Positions 11,743 through 25,500 are shown, counted from the stretch's first letter. The stretch: DNA of 64,000 bases from Lingula anatina (GCF_001039355.2 NW_019775913.1:111840-175839); one strand, 5' to 3'. Notes: generated by a model from the sequence alone, not told the origin. A program made the numbers and translations.

Positions 11743-11793
11743 AACTTATAGGCCAGTTATGTGATGACATTCATTCAAAAGTCTTACTTTTTA

Positions 11794-11960
11794 CAGGCCC
11801 GTAGCCAGCAATTTCAAAAGGGGGGGTTCTTTTTCTGAAAAAGTGGACCTTTTACCATATAATCCCCATGTACCTAGGTCAAATTTTACTCAGAGTGGAC
11901 CTTTTTCTAGCAAAAAGGGGGGTTCTTTCGAACCCCCCGACCCCCCTAGCTACGGGCCTG
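11794..11960. mobile_element. Short TIR element, CAGGCCCGTAGCCAG type, copy 1
   Basis: The ends are inverted copies: CAGGCCCGTAGCCAG on the left, CTAGCTACGGGCCTG on the right. Inside are two repeats of AGTGGACCTTTT and a GGGGGGTTCTTT / AACCCCCC pair. A second copy lies at 28409-28578. Both flanks share TTTTAC, a possible target duplication. Confidence 0.75.
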
Positions 11961-12411
11961 TTTTACCAGATGAGGTTTTAGGCCTTGCAAGCTAATGGCG
12001 AATCTAGCTTCCAACGCAGTCGCATCTGTTTGGTTCGCTATCAGGAGCGTTTTCAAAAGACATGAAACTCAGGTCGTGGAACCCGCATTGGTAAATTCGG
12101 CCTTTTCCATCCCCCACCACAAACTCCCAACCCTTGTTCCCCATGAACTGCGGTTTTAGCTAGTTCCAAAAGTTGCATCTAATGAGCGCAGACTCTACTT
12201 CAATGTCAAACCGCTGCGTGCAGCGAACTCTGTAAATATCGAGCCGACTTTCTTTTCAACACCTGTCTGCAACTTTTAAGTCTATCTAAGGTCTATAAGG
12301 TCTCCTTTCCCTTTTAAGCACAAAAGGGCATTTGTACGTGTTACAATAACTTTTTTAAATAAAACATTACTTTGTAAACAGTCTATTTACTATCTTTGTA
12401 ATAGACCCACT

Positions 12412-12467
12412 CAGGGGCAGATCCAGGATTATTTGAAGGGGGGGGGGGGGGCGCTGTTACGAAGCCG

Positions 12468-12500
<33 letters not shown>

Positions 12501-13252
12501 GGCTCCTTTTGTGTGNNNNNNNNNNNNNNNNNNNNNNNNNNNNNNNNNNNNNNNNNNNNNNNNNNNNNNNNNNNNNNNNNNNNNNNNNNNNNNNNNNNNN
12601 NNNNNNNNNNNNNNNNNNNNNNNNNNNNNNNNNNNNNNNNNNNNNNNNNNNNNNNNNNNNNNNNNNNNNNNNNNNNNNNNNNNNNNNNNNNNNNNNNNNN
12701 NNNNNNNNNNNNNNNNNNNNNNNNNNNNNNNNNNNNNNNNNNNNNNNNNNNNNNNNNNNNNNNNNNNNNNNNNNNNNNNNNNNNNNNNNNNNNNNNNNNN
12801 NNNNNNNNNNNNNNNNNNNNNNNNNNNNNNNNNNNNNNNNNNNNNNNNNNNNNNNNNNNNNNNNNNNNNNNNNNNNNNNNNNNNNNNNNNNNNNNNNNNN
12901 NNNNNNNNNNNNNNNNNNNNNNNNNNNNNNNNNNNNNNNNNNNNNNNNNNNNNNNNNNNNNNNNNNNNNNNNNNNNNNNNNNNNNNNNNNNNNNNNNNNN
13001 NNNNNNNNNNNNNNNNNNNNNNNNNNNNNNNNNNNNNNNNNNNNNNNNNNNNNNNNNNNNNNNNNNNNNNNNNNNNNNNNGGGGGAACCCAGGTTTTTTG
13101 GGGGGGGGGGGGGGGGGCGCTGTTACGAAGCCGCCCCCCCCCCCCCCCACCTTCCCGCCTTGGCGTGTGCCATTTGGTACGGTTTAGAATTCTAATTTCA
13201 AGAGGGGACCATTGATGTGATTATTTCTGAAATTGAAGGGGACCCACCACTG
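12412..13252. mobile_element. hAT-like TIR element interrupted by an assembly gap
   Basis: Begins CAGGGGCAGATCCAGG and ends CCACCACTG. The 8 bases on either side are GACCCACT and GACCCACC, a 7/8-matching target duplication, which supports hAT-type transposition. Poly-G/poly-C runs and 565 Ns lie inside; the true length is probably near the 218 bp of the copy at 16944. Confidence 0.72.
12516..13080. other. Assembly gap (565 N)
   Basis: Unknown bases within the hAT-like element. GCGCTGTTACGAAGCCG occurs on both sides next to homopolymers, so the gap may join overlapping low-quality contig ends. Long open frames spanning it are artefacts. Confidence 0.95.
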
Positions 13253-13948
13253 GACCCACCTGCTTCTGTTAATACCTCAGAGGGCATCTGTCTTTTTTAA
13301 TTTGATAATTTTGTATACTCAAAATCAAATTGATGGGTTGTTCCATTGATCAATCATTCACTCAAATTATGAAGACACAAAACACAGGGTTTCCAGAAAA
13401 GTTGTTAATTGGATTGTTTTGCAAAATATTTTATCAGCCCTGTATAGCTTTACAATTAAGTAAAACGATGATGTTTGTGAGCCATATTTCCCCCAATTTA
13501 CTGCGACTCCTTTCATATTGCATATTGCAAATGAACGGTTAACACTTGCTTTGTCACAATTGTAAATTACGTGCATTCCATCATTAACTCGTAAGTTCGA
13601 AATGGTTTCCTAATCACTCGACCTTTATGAACATTAAAAAGCTGCGTGATCATACAAACAATGATCAAACTAGTGATTGATTCAGTTTCCTGCCATTACC
13701 GAGCTGCTTCCGTGCTCGAAGCGGAATCCGAAGATTCGCAATATTTGATACTAAGTGTTGCAGAATTTTTGTCACACAGCGTAAAAAAAACCTAGCTTAT
13801 ATTGGCCATATAGGTACACAAAAGATCCAAATAGGACCAAAGATCTTACAATATCAAAGGTGTATTGTACCGCCGTGCGCTAGGTTAACGATAGTTAAAA
13901 TAGACTTTGCTACATTGAGACTTCATCCTACAGATAGCCGTTGACGCT
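13253..13948. other. Intergenic stretch, no gene recognised
   Basis: AT-rich sequence without recognisable coding or repeat structure. The last bases contain an acceptor-like TCATCCTACAG (ending about 13933), so a short 5'UTR exon could lead into the ATG at 13949. Confidence 0.5.
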
Positions 13949-14021
13949 ATGGTCGGTCAGCAACGCTTTGCTCTCCTGCTGTATTCTTTGGCTGTGTGTC
14001 TGGTGCTGTTAGTTGATGGAG
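13949..14021 (+). CDS. PKHD1L1: Candidate distal leader exon (A) of PKHD1L1
   Basis: ATG in a good context (G at -3 and +4) opens MVGQQRFALLLYSLAVCLVL-LVDG, a textbook signal peptide. It ends at a GTAGGT donor in phase 1, exactly what the first IPT exon at 27176 needs. A second such exon lies at 18189. No other phase-compatible exon follows before 18189, so alternative first exons of the same gene are likely. It could belong to an unrecognised small gene. Confidence 0.55.
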
Positions 14022-14416
14022 GTAGGTAGATTATCATAAATAACAATGTTGTATGTTTTCCGTTCGCGTGTAATTTCAAGTAACGGCCAATAATCCTAAC
14101 TTTCGTGTTCTAGACTTTTCGTTTATTGATATCCGAAACATACGGGCCTAAAGAAGAACGATAACAAAATCAGCTGAAAGTATATCGAAATAACAGTTGT
14201 CAAAACTTTTACGTTTGCCAGCGGTCTTTTGCAGCCACCTTTGGATGACTGTAGAACAGTGAAACTGATAGTGTTAATGTTGTCCTTTGTGTGACAAGCT
14301 CACTAAAATTTGGAGGTGTTGATACTATGCATGCCTTGAGCATGGAGTAGTGAAGGCGCATCAAAACGTGAAAGTGACAAATAAAATGCGAAAGATTAAA
14401 AGAAATAAAGAAATTA

Positions 14417-14467
<51 letters not shown>

Positions 14468-15297
14468 GTGGCCTGGTGTGACCTTCGCAGCTTTTTATGG
14501 GTGGTGATAGATAATGAGATCTTAACTATTTATCTAGTCGTTTTTGTTTTGGAATTGTTATTATCATCTTTTTCTTTATTTGGTCGAACATCTTTCATCT
14601 GTGCGCAGAGAAAATCTAACAGGGTAGTGTGAACTGTCTTATGTGATAGATCATGTAATGGACCAACAAAAAGAAAAAATATTTTAAAATAAATAGCAAA
14701 TGGTGTCTTCTTTTTCTTCGGGTCGACTTTATGAACCAAAAAATGCTCCAAATATAATATTTAAAAAACGTGTGTCGTAGGAGCAATCTTCCTTTAACAT
14801 CGTGTCGTATGTTGTTTCATAACTATTTCTTCTCTCTTTCTTCATTTATATATTTTTGTTTTAAACACACTACAGAGTTGATAGAGCGGGGATGAGAGTG
14901 AATTCTCATCTGCTGTAAACATCGCCTTTGCTGAGTATAAATTGTACTATAACTCGACTTTTTATCAGTTTGCACTCAAGGCAATTGCTTCCATTCCAAC
15001 TGAAATGCTCGCGCTTGATTAGTTAAGAGGGCATGTATCCGTAGCAGGTTTATCAAAAAGAAAACTAAAAAAACTTTTCTTCCATGAGATACCAAGGAAC
15101 GACAGGTACTCAAATTATACATTATTCAATTTTTTAACATGTCCAAATACAGTCGCACTGGTGGCAGAATTTAATTTGATTTCTCTTCAAAACTTCTTCA
15201 CTGTTCAACGTTCATTGCCATTACGTATTTGCACAACCAAACGATATTAAATTCAACATGAGCTACTGACATCATAGCAATTACAAACATGACTTGC

Positions 15298-15332
<35 letters not shown>

Positions 15333-18035
15333 GTGGTTTTGATTCGCATAAGTTTGCATATCACCAGAGGCAACTAGGAATTACGCAGATTTTACCAATT
15401 CATACTGCTTCTAAACTTGTCACTGCATGTACAACAGTATAGAATTTCTAATCATATAGTCTACAACCCTGTCATGCGCACACATGCACATACACACACA
15501 CACTCATTTGTTGCGATCGGCGTCAGTCAACTAACGGCATGGGCCCTATAGAGATGACATAGGCAAAGTCAGGACCATTAGTAAAAGTTTAAACACTCTT
15601 TGACAGGTCATCGCTTCATTTACTATAGAAAAAACGTATAAGTTGATTGTAGTGCAAGGCGAGTACCGATATAGATGCATATTGTGAAGAAGGTACGTTA
15701 TGCTACACGATACGCGTTAAACACAGGTGTAGTGAGCGCACCTGTAATGAACTTGTCATTGACACAAAGAAGACCTCCAATAAAAAATACTTCAATTGTG
15801 TTATTTTCGTATAACGTATCAGCTAACAAATTACTCCGTCTTTGTTATAATACAAAGATGCACAAAGATACTTTTTTTACCAGTTCGTGGATGTGACTTA
15901 AGCAGTGGATTGAACTTCAGGTCGCTCTTAATAACGAGACGGCGTTTTACGATTTTAGTCACTAGTCAAGAGTAATTCCATAAAAAAGATAGGAAGAAAC
16001 AGGGTAATTGACTTCATCTCCCTGTGCCTTGTTCGAAACTTCGACGAATGAAATGTCTTATTCGAAAGAATGATCAATAATATTAGTTTACCTGATTACA
16101 AATATTTATTTGGTCAATTTAGCCTAGAACTCGGCAGGGTCATGCGGTTTTCTTTGGGTCATGCGGATCCGATCGCTCTCATTTGAAGTGATTTGAGTGA
16201 CTAAATACAATGTTAATGCAATAAAAGAAAGTAAGAAAGAAAATAACATGGCAAACAGTTTGAAAAAAAAAATAGATATAGTAAAAAAGGAATGCACAGA
16301 AGTTAAGGTAACTGAAGAAGGAAATAGAATCATTTATTTACAATGGCAAAAGAGCAGGACAAAGATAGTTAACAAATATTAGGTTTGACTTTTGGAGAGA
16401 AAAGAGACGTTCTGTCTGTGACTGAACTTGCTTCATTATTTCTGCTGCTACTTTTAGACCTCACAAAAGTTTTTTTTTAGGGATTGTATTCCGCATGAAA
16501 AGTTTTCCAAACAGATACAAATTAAATCGTTATAATACCTAACTGACAACACGCCATTCGGTCAATTAAACCCTCTCGCTACCCATAGAAACCTTGACAG
16601 AAATTGCAATGATTACGACAAATCAATGTTATTTGTTGTCACGTTGCCTGGCAACATTGATACAAGAAACGACACCAATCCATTTTGCTCATGCTATCGA
16701 TCGCAGAGAGCATCGTGATAAAATGTCGTACAATAGAAGATGCGCACTTGTCCAAGAGTGCGTGAGGATTGACAATGGCGACCTCTGTAAGGATAAGCCA
16801 CTCAAGTTTGCTAGGCTCCAGTGAGCGAAATGATTTGAAGAGTTGCTGCTATTTTTTTCTATTCGAGATAAAAAATGGCAGATTGATTATTGGCGCCAAA
16901 GTTGCAATTACGACGACGGGGCATTATTTCTGCTTTCTGAACCCAGGGGCGGATCCAGGATTATTTGAAGGGGAGTCCGTTTTTTTAGGAATGACAAGTC
17001 ACGGAAGTTATTTTAGAGGGCGAACGATGCCATTTGGTACAGTTAAGAACTATGATTCAACTAGTCAAAATTCTAATGTCAAGAGGGGAGTATTAGTGTG
17101 ATTTTTTCAGAAATCGAAGCGGTAGACAGGACCCCCCTGACACACCCTAAATCCGCCACTGCTACATTTATTTCACATTTCAGTATGCACATGAATTTAT
17201 AAGGGAGTTGAACTCCCAAAACGGAAATACCTTACTATTATTAATCCTAATATTTTGCCACTTTTACACACAGTCCACTTTAAAAAATATAGCATCAAGT
17301 AATAAAATATTTTCTCTTTCTTCGTCCAAAATCTTCCCATGAAATATAGCACAGATGCTGAGCTTGCTTATGCCCCGTTTTGGTGAGCTTTATTCTGTTA
17401 TATATTCATATTTATTCATTCATTTATTTATTAATTTTTGCAAAATGCACGGTAGTGCTCTAGCCCATGCTCGAACTGCCGATTATTTAGCCCATAATTT
17501 TTCATGAAGAAGTGCATCAACAAAAAGCAAGGTATATCTATTCATGTATGTTTTAATTTCTTCACTGAAATAAAGGTAACATTTAGCTACACATCTGAAT
17601 TAAGAAAATCGCTCATTCTCACCGCATTCAGATTAGGCTGCATCATGACGTCGGTGATTGCTTCTCTCCGTCTCAACTGTCACAATTCTGGCTGTGATTC
17701 CCTCTTCTCACCTGTAACAATTTTGAATGGCGAATCAGGAGTAGGAGCACAACAGGCTTAATAGTCCCACCACACCCTCGACAAACAGAGAAACGAGACA
17801 AAAAACGTGCTTTTTCAACCCTGTACAATACATGTTACAGTAAAATTCCCCTCTTTTACAGTTTTATACCCGTCGAGCGAAACTCGGCGAAATCCAAGCC
17901 TTGCCTCTCTCCGCCCCCCCCCCCCCCCCCCCGCCCCATAGCCTATTATCTGGTCCGCCAGTGCAGTTACATATGGGAACGAGATTTCCGCTCACATCGC
18001 GTCGCTATCGTCGCCGTAAAACGAAACGCTCTATT
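14022..18035. other. Between the two leader exons: no gene recognised
   Basis: AT-rich. It contains a 49-nt poly-A run (14418-14466), a 31-nt poly-T run (15300-15330), a hAT-like element (16944-17161) and a poly-C run (about 17911-17932). An acceptor-like TCTTTTACAG ends near 17861, possibly a 5'UTR exon start for leader B. No open frame has recognisable protein features. Confidence 0.5.
16944..17161. mobile_element. hAT-like TIR element, complete 218-bp copy
   Basis: Begins CAGGGGCGGATCCAGG and ends AAATCCGCCACTG, so the ends are imperfect inverted repeats (CAGxGGCGGAT). Internal sequence matches the copies at 11446 and 12412. No convincing target duplication is visible here. Confidence 0.75.
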
Positions 18036-18173
18036 ATGAATATGAAAGGAACCCTAGCTGGGTGTTGCATAATTCTCTGTATAACAATTGAAGCAAGCGC
18101 TAACCCTTCAGACTCGCCGTACAACCACGGCTGGGAACGAGTGTACCCATTGTTAAAAGGAAATTGTTACTGA
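18036..18173 (+). CDS. Upstream small ORF, 45 codons, secretory-like
   Basis: ATG at 18036 (a second in-frame at 18042) encodes MKGTLAGCCIILCITIEASA, then a short polar peptide ending LLKGNCY and a TGA. It ends 15 nt before the ATG of leader exon B. If transcribed with it, this would be a uORF that could lower translation of the main frame. The hydrophobic start also resembles a signal peptide. Conservation cannot be judged from one sequence. Confidence 0.3.
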   Translation: MNMKGTLAGCCIILCITIEASANPSDSPYNHGWERVYPLLKGNCY

Positions 18174-18188
18174 AAACCGACCGAGTGG

Positions 18189-18282
18189 ATGGTGACAGGA
18201 GGTTGTCCACGGTTGTCACCTGCAATGTTGGCTGTGCTGGTCACGCTGTTTGCGGTATGGGGACAGACGCTGGGTGCTGGAG
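18189..18282 (+). CDS. PKHD1L1: Candidate proximal leader exon (B) of PKHD1L1
   Basis: ATG at 18189, with a second in-frame Met at 18225, leads into AMLAVLVTLFAVWGQTLGAG, a signal peptide core with small residues at the cleavage region. The GTGGGT donor leaves phase 1, matching exon 27176. It is nearer to the body of the gene than leader A, but its first ATG has a weaker context (T at -3). Confidence 0.6.
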
Positions 18283-20416
18283 GTGGGTTTTTTAAATCTT
18301 GTTTTCCCTCTGAAACCATCTCTCTGTCACCTAGCTGTTCAGGGTATTATATAACAAGTACATGTGTACCTGGATACGTCTTTTAAATGATTAAGACCAT
18401 TAAAAAAAACCTAGGCGTTTAAAAGACGATCGAACTTGATATTTTTTAATGTTTATATATTTAGAAATATGTATGTATGTACAACTGACTGGCATGATTG
18501 AGAGTTTCAAATACTAGTAGTTTAAGAAGAAAGTTGAGCACAAGGAGTGCTATGATTGAAAGTTGTTTTTCCCCAAAGAACTTACTCTGAAGAATATGGT
18601 CTAGAATTAGCGGATGTTCGATTCGGTGATATTTTTAAAGTATAAATTACTTAAAATGTTTTTCGTCGGCAAAAGATGGGCACATATCGGCATCGACATC
18701 AATGCACACCATTTGTCGTTTTTGCGTTTTACGTGTCTCTAAGCTTACTGGAGTAACGCACTTTTTAAGTTCCATGTAATTCCTTAATAAGAAATACCGC
18801 AAAATCAATACACATAAAATTCAAGATTAAAATGCACTGTCATAAGTCATTGTTTTACTAAATTACATGCATTTTGCTGACATGTTATGTATATTTATAT
18901 TTGCACGTACGACACAAGCAATTAAGAAACTTTATCGATCCTTTGGTTGCGTAAATTAATCTTACAGCCATGCGTGAAGAAGCGAGGCATGGGGCTTTTG
19001 TCAATCCGTTAGTTAATTACGACTGGGCAAGTCGTAGATTACGACTTTGATGAATCCTCACATTATACGCGCTCGATCTGTTTTATTTTATATAAATGTG
19101 TGTGTGCGCAAAGTTATTTGACATGTAGGCCCACGAGACCGGGTAATTTATATACTTACATATTCACATGTCACGTTAATTAATAAATAAATACTACATT
19201 CGATGTAAGAATTCCTCGTTCAATACCAGTCCCGCTATTCTTTGTAGCCAACAAAATGGTCTTTGGTTTTACTGCATCTATATTGTTAATACCCGGTATT
19301 GATTAAGTATCGATATTTTGGGAGAATCGGAGAAATGTTTCTCCGTACAACTGTGTGTAAGTTTGTAAAGCATTTATGTGCTGTTACGATTTTTTATATT
19401 TCGCAACTCAATTGAAATAACTAGGAAAATAGAAAGATGTTATCAAAGTTGACTTAAAATTAAGCTTTCATTAAAATTTTGGTACGTTTTTTTTCTCAAC
19501 GCGAAGCATTGTTGGATTTATGGCGACAGTGGTGAATAGAAAAATTATTTTACCTGAACAGACGATTATTGCAACTACGGTTAAATTGAAGGCAATTCTT
19601 AAAAGAAAATGAAATATTTCTCTGCGTTGCTTTTGTGCCCCACGGCTCTTCATATGAAAACGATACAACTTTCAAGGACGTCAGGGGAATTGCAAAAAAA
19701 AAAAAAAAAAGGGAAAAAAACCCTCTTATACAGGGATGTAAAGTATACAATGCCCTAGACCGCATAATGACCTAAAATCCGCAGGTGTCACACTGCATTG
19801 CCGTACCCACCACAATGACATTGTGAAAAAAAAAATCGATCGCTTCAGCTTAACAACTTTCGTCGATAATCGCCGTTGAAAATAGCCCTCTTGAAATAGC
19901 TCCCATTTTTCGACCTCGTAAACAATAATTTTGTTTGAATACACCAACCGAAAATTAAGCCAAGCGTGCGATTCATATTTATACCTTTGGAATGGAGAGG
20001 TATCGTTTTGCATGGTTTATGACCATGTTGACCATAGTATACCATAGCTTAGAAACATAGCCGAGGTAGGCCTATATTGTTAACTAGACCCATGGATTGG
20101 TCATTTAAGGCCGCTTGGGAAGCCTTGTATGCCAACCTTGATTTCGATTCTGTTAGTATAAATAATTGACGTGTTGATGACATAATGGCATGTCCGCTAA
20201 CCGAGCTGGTAAACACCTTCTCTTTGCCTTTGCGTCACCCGTGGAGTAAAAGCTAGAATTTAGTCTATGTATGAATAGTAAAGGTATTAATCAACAACGA
20301 GACAAAACAGACAGAAGGTGTGAACATGTAGATCTTGGACATAATAATTATTTTGTCCATGTGTAGATTGAAATGGGACGTGGAAGATGATGAGACATTC
20401 GAGATTAAAACACACA

Positions 20417-20452
<36 letters not shown>

Positions 20453-22450
20453 AGAGAATGATCAGGTTTTTAAATCATAAGTCGCTAGATAAAAATCCCC
20501 GAATATTTTAGCAAGATTGCTAAATAACTCAAAATTGCCATCAATGTTGATGATTGAATACCAGAAGTCCAATCGCTGATAAAAAAAAGAACTAGAAAAG
20601 CACTCCGAGAGCGCAGACCTCCGCCAAGGCAGCAAAGTCTCCACCCAATGCCGTTTCACCCCTAAACTTTCATTCTATAATGATTTAGTTTTTATTTTTG
20701 ATTATTTGTTGATTATTTATTGATTATTGATCCGGATCACCACCAAAAACTTATTATCTGTTCCTTGGCCCACTTCCTGAAAATTTCATCAAAATCGGTC
20801 CTTGACTTTTTGAGTTATGTTGATGACAGACAGACGAACAAACAAACAGGGGTAAAAACATAACCTCTTTGTCGGGGGTAAAAAGAGGTATAGTCTACCA
20901 AAAGCGCTCTCGTATATTATATGTAAACCTGTGACGCAGGGTTTAAAAAAATTTTGAATTTTTTTACGTAATTGAGATGCAATGAATCACGTTGGAACTC
21001 CAACAATTCCACTTAGGGGTAAACATTTGGAACAACAGAGATAAATGTTCCTTTGCATTACTGTATTATATTTGGATTTTAAAAAAAATCCGGATTAGTA
21101 ATGCTTCAGAATCAGAATAGCGAAATGACATCGAAACTTAACCCTGGACGCAGGTACATGCTTTTAATGTGTCAAAGTGCGCAAGCCCGAAAATATTTCA
21201 GATTAAGTGTGCCGCTCCGCAAACAGGGCCTCCGGTGTTCCTCTAAGAAGGAGAAAATTGCCTTTCATTGTCCTGTTTATTCAATTTCTTCACAATAGCA
21301 GATTATTTTTCAATTTTAGGAGTCAAATATCGATTAATTGTCTGCAATACATTGGAAAATTAAATTGAACACTTACCAAAGAATAAAAAAGCTCAACTTT
21401 TAAAATTGTGTGCAGTGACCGACTTAGGAGATTTCCGTGTCTTTAGAAGTGTCTTTAAAAGTAACCAAAATTAAATGACCGAATTTCGTCAAAGATGCAT
21501 TTCTGTCCCGGAGTGTAATATAACTGACGTCTTGTCTTTCCTGGTGGTAAACCAACGCCAATTAAAATATAATTCAACTACTAGTGTGCGTAAATATTTT
21601 TTCAACTCTACATCTACATGTATATATAGGAAACAGTTTCCCATTTTAAAAGTATTTTCACTTTCAAAGATCAATGAAATGGTGAAAGTGAAAGTACATG
21701 TAGATTGAAATGGTGTGTTGGCGACAATGAAACGTCCGATATTTCCAATGAAAATACACAACAAAATAAACACTAATTCTTCTTTTTCCAACATGAGATA
21801 ACATAAATACAACTTGGAATTAGAAAATAAATAAAAATAACCTTTCACTTTTTTCTGTCTACTTTTGCACACTTTTTTTTTTTTTTTTTTTGTAAAATTA
21901 CAGGTTTTAAAAAGTGACTTACGGAATGAAAAATGATTTGAAAGGATCAAAAAGACCAAAAGAATTGTTCCTGCAACTGCATATAATGTTTTTTTTTTAA
22001 ATAATTTCAATTAAGAAGCAGCCAAGCGAGTGTTACTATTTCCGAAAATATGTTTTTGTTGCTGTTAATACTCTCACGGGTAATTGTCAAAGATAATTTC
22101 AGTTTATAACAAGATAAGAAAATCCTGACCCAGTGACCCTGAAAAAAGTCCCCGTTAGCCTTTGATCCTTTACAATCAATAAGCTGATTAAAGATACCCG
22201 AATTTGGTGATCACGTTTGTGAAATATTTACGATGAAGACTCAGGGCGAAATCAATCGCGCTCCGATGATTGATAGTGTAGTTTGCGGAGTAATATAAAA
22301 ACATGACAGCGTCTGACGCGTTCTGTCATTTATTGTCATACGGGAAATGTCAGTGTAGCCTACCTTTGCCAATTTAGTATCCTATTAAGACTGTCAGCAG
22401 TTGCATTTTAACCGTGTCTATTAGAAGGTTAATTTGACCGCTGGCGTTGC

Positions 22451-22501
<51 letters not shown>

Positions 22502-25500
22502 TTAACCGCTACAAATAATAACAATAATAATAATAATAAAATAAATGAAATAAAAAAAGAAGAATTAACAACAGGGCACTTCTATAAGCTGGCCGCTGCC
22601 AGGGTTGACGTGTATGAGAACAGTGCCGCATTGTAAATCAACCTGGGCTCGTGGTATTACGTGCATGTGAATGGTCACGCAAAGTGCTTATGTACGTAAA
22701 TAAACCACACTGTATCGCGAAGTGTCCAAGTATTGAGATTACGTGAATTATGTATGCAAGGCTGAAAAGGAAAGGTACGACGAATCTATATAAACGGCGA
22801 ATAAACAGTGGCCCTCACGGTCAGCAAATCACAATAAGTTCAATCAGCCGGTTGTATTGACAGGACGGAGCTCGGCATTTTCTATTGATTTAAACCGTTA
22901 ACTAACAGATAGTTGATGTGCACGCGCTCTATTTGACATGTTAAGTATATTTACTTGTGGTCCGGTCGTAACGACATCGGTATCAAAAGTTTTTCTTTGT
23001 CGAGAGCTAGTTTAGAGTGTATTACGTTTGTGTGTAATAATGTAATTCTATAAGACTGAAGCCCTTCGACTCCTGCAATATACATTATGCGACTTCTCAA
23101 TAATTAAGTAACTTCGTGTAATTCAAGTCGAGAAAATTGACTACGGTCGAGAGAACTATAATATTTATAAATTTCAATAAAGACGTCATAAAAAGCACGG
23201 CCATTGTTGACGGAGTCCCTTTTTCCTTTTAACTCCTATTTACTTGCCCGTGTTGACGTCCAGTTGCCATGGCAACCGTAATTGTGATTGTTGGTCAAAG
23301 GACGGTTCTTTCTTTCTTGTTTTGACTTGACATAAAGCACTCTGAACAAGACCTTTTCATTACGAGTTTGATAACAAAGATGGATTTGACACCGGTCACA
23401 GATGAAGACAGACCTCACCTGGCCCCGGGCCTGGGATCCCAGTGATTGCTCATACATGAAGTTCTCAAGTACCCAGGTCTTTTTAAGAAAACCCTGTTCA
23501 GCCAAATGCGATGTTGATTACGCTCATATTTCAAGCACAATTCAAGCGGAAAGAAGTTACGACAGTATCTTTTTGCCTGCGATAATAGCTATAGCAAGCA
23601 CTCGAAAACCAATAAATTGGAGAAGGAGCCACCTCGTGGTGAAAGTGCGTTAAGTTTGATAAGCAAGAAGAGGTGGTTGTTCTAAACCAAGTTTACAATA
23701 TTTTGGATGTTGGAATATATCCTTTTTTTTCAATATCTAACTTGTTTATCAACAGTTAACGCGGTTGAAACAAAAATTCTTTGTATTTATTTATTTTTCG
23801 TCCCTTCTTCTTTTCTCTGTTTGTTTCTTTTTTCCTTTTTTTCTGAAAAAGATTGACCTTTAACTTTCAATGCTGAGCATTTTAAAAGTTACTTACTGAA
23901 GGAAAAAACAGCAATTAAATAAATTAAAAGGAAAAAGAACTGTTTTGGCAGCTGTCAATGTCGTCTTAATTTCCAGTATAAAGAACACTTAAAGGGATAA
24001 TAACTCTTTGTTTTGGCCAAAAAATGAATTTTCCTGGAGTAAACAGCAATTTTCCCATACTTACCAATGGTTAATGAATCCATTTTTACATTCAAAGATG
24101 GTCCCTGGTTTTTTCTAAAAAGTTTGGTTTTTTGTTAAAATCTCTTAAGAGATTATAACAGGGTATAGCTATCAATGGAGGTCACGTGATCTGAAGACAA
24201 GCTCATATCAGAATAATAGCTATAACTGCCGTTTTTGTGGTAAAACAAAATACATTATATTTCTATGAGTTATTCACAATTTTTTTATTGTGAAATACAG
24301 ATCTCATACGAAGAGTTATTATCCCTTTAACGTGTTCTGATATTATCCAAAACCCAAATTAATTTGAAGCTGTTGTTCATCTATCCATTTAAAGAAACAC
24401 ATTAAAATTCAAGGAGCGAGAGATGATACTGTATTTAATAATCACTGCAAGATACTTTACTTCCCTAAAAATATTTAAAGACCGTTTTTCTATCATTTGT
24501 CGAAATTTCTCCCTTCTGAGTGACTTGAAAAAGCAAGTCAACCACAAGGTCTCATTTGCTCTTTATTCTTCTTTAATCTGGTAACTTCATAAACAGCCCA
24601 ATTATTTATCCCACCTCACATTCCTTGGTCACGCAATTAAAAAAAAACTGCTTTAAATTACATAGCTCATGACTTAAACTGAACATTAGGCATGAAAGCA
24701 GCAAGGATTTTTGAGAGGAATCAAGTGTGTGATATATATATTTGTTATATATATGAACTGATAATAATCGGCCGTGACGTACTACTCATTTTTCACCAGA
24801 AAAAATGTTTTATTCTTTACAAGTTCAAATTGAACTTTATTACACTCATGCACAAAAACAGGACAGAGATAATTTATTCTTTGCCAGTTACCATAATTTT
24901 TGAACCCAGCCCTAAATTACCATTAAGTTCCCACGGACTTTGATAATAGAAAAGCGTCAAATAATTTTTATCAAAGATGTTTATATATGAGACAATAGCT
25001 CGTTTTTTCCTGATTTTTTACGTCAGACCAAAACACTTAATCGATCGGGGGTCCGGGGCAGCTACAGAAATAAATTTTAATTTTTTATTCATTGATTCTG
25101 AGACAAAAGCTCATACAGTCTGATATAGATTGACATTTAGCAAAACAAAAGCAAAAAATCGGTAAGTATCATTTAGTCTTCAAAATCTATATTGAGATTA
25201 CAAATATAGAATCAACGCAAATGTTTACCAACAATCTGAGGGAAGATGGTGTAAAATAAACCAATTAGTAAATAGGGTTAATAACGCGAGTTAAACATTA
25301 TAAATAAAGATGGACAGAGTTACATAACGCACTTTCTAGAAAATGTCAATTAGTTTTCTTGTACCGCAATAATGCAACCTAAAGCAAACTTGAAAAACGT
25401 CGTGAATGTATTGATTAGCATTTGTATTAACATTGTGAAAGAAGATGCACATAGCTGCATAATGCACTTTTTATGAATATTATATCAATTAGTTTTCTTG

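Noticed and set aside
12383-13215. Long open frames across the first N gap on both strands
   Set aside because: They consist of Gly/Pro from homopolymer runs and unknown bases; no coding evidence.
21489-22010. 173-codon open frame on -
   Set aside because: Low-complexity Lys/Phe-rich translation of AT-rich sequence with a poly-T run.
22787-22794. TATATAAA as a promoter for PKHD1L1
   Set aside because: Plausible motif, but no leader exon follows before 27176, so there is no support for a transcript start here.
23236-23653. Opposed open frames around 23402, including DLTWPRAWDPSDCSYMKF
   Set aside because: Looks coding-like over a short span, but has no convincing splice sites in a phase that fits PKHD1L1 and no recognised family.
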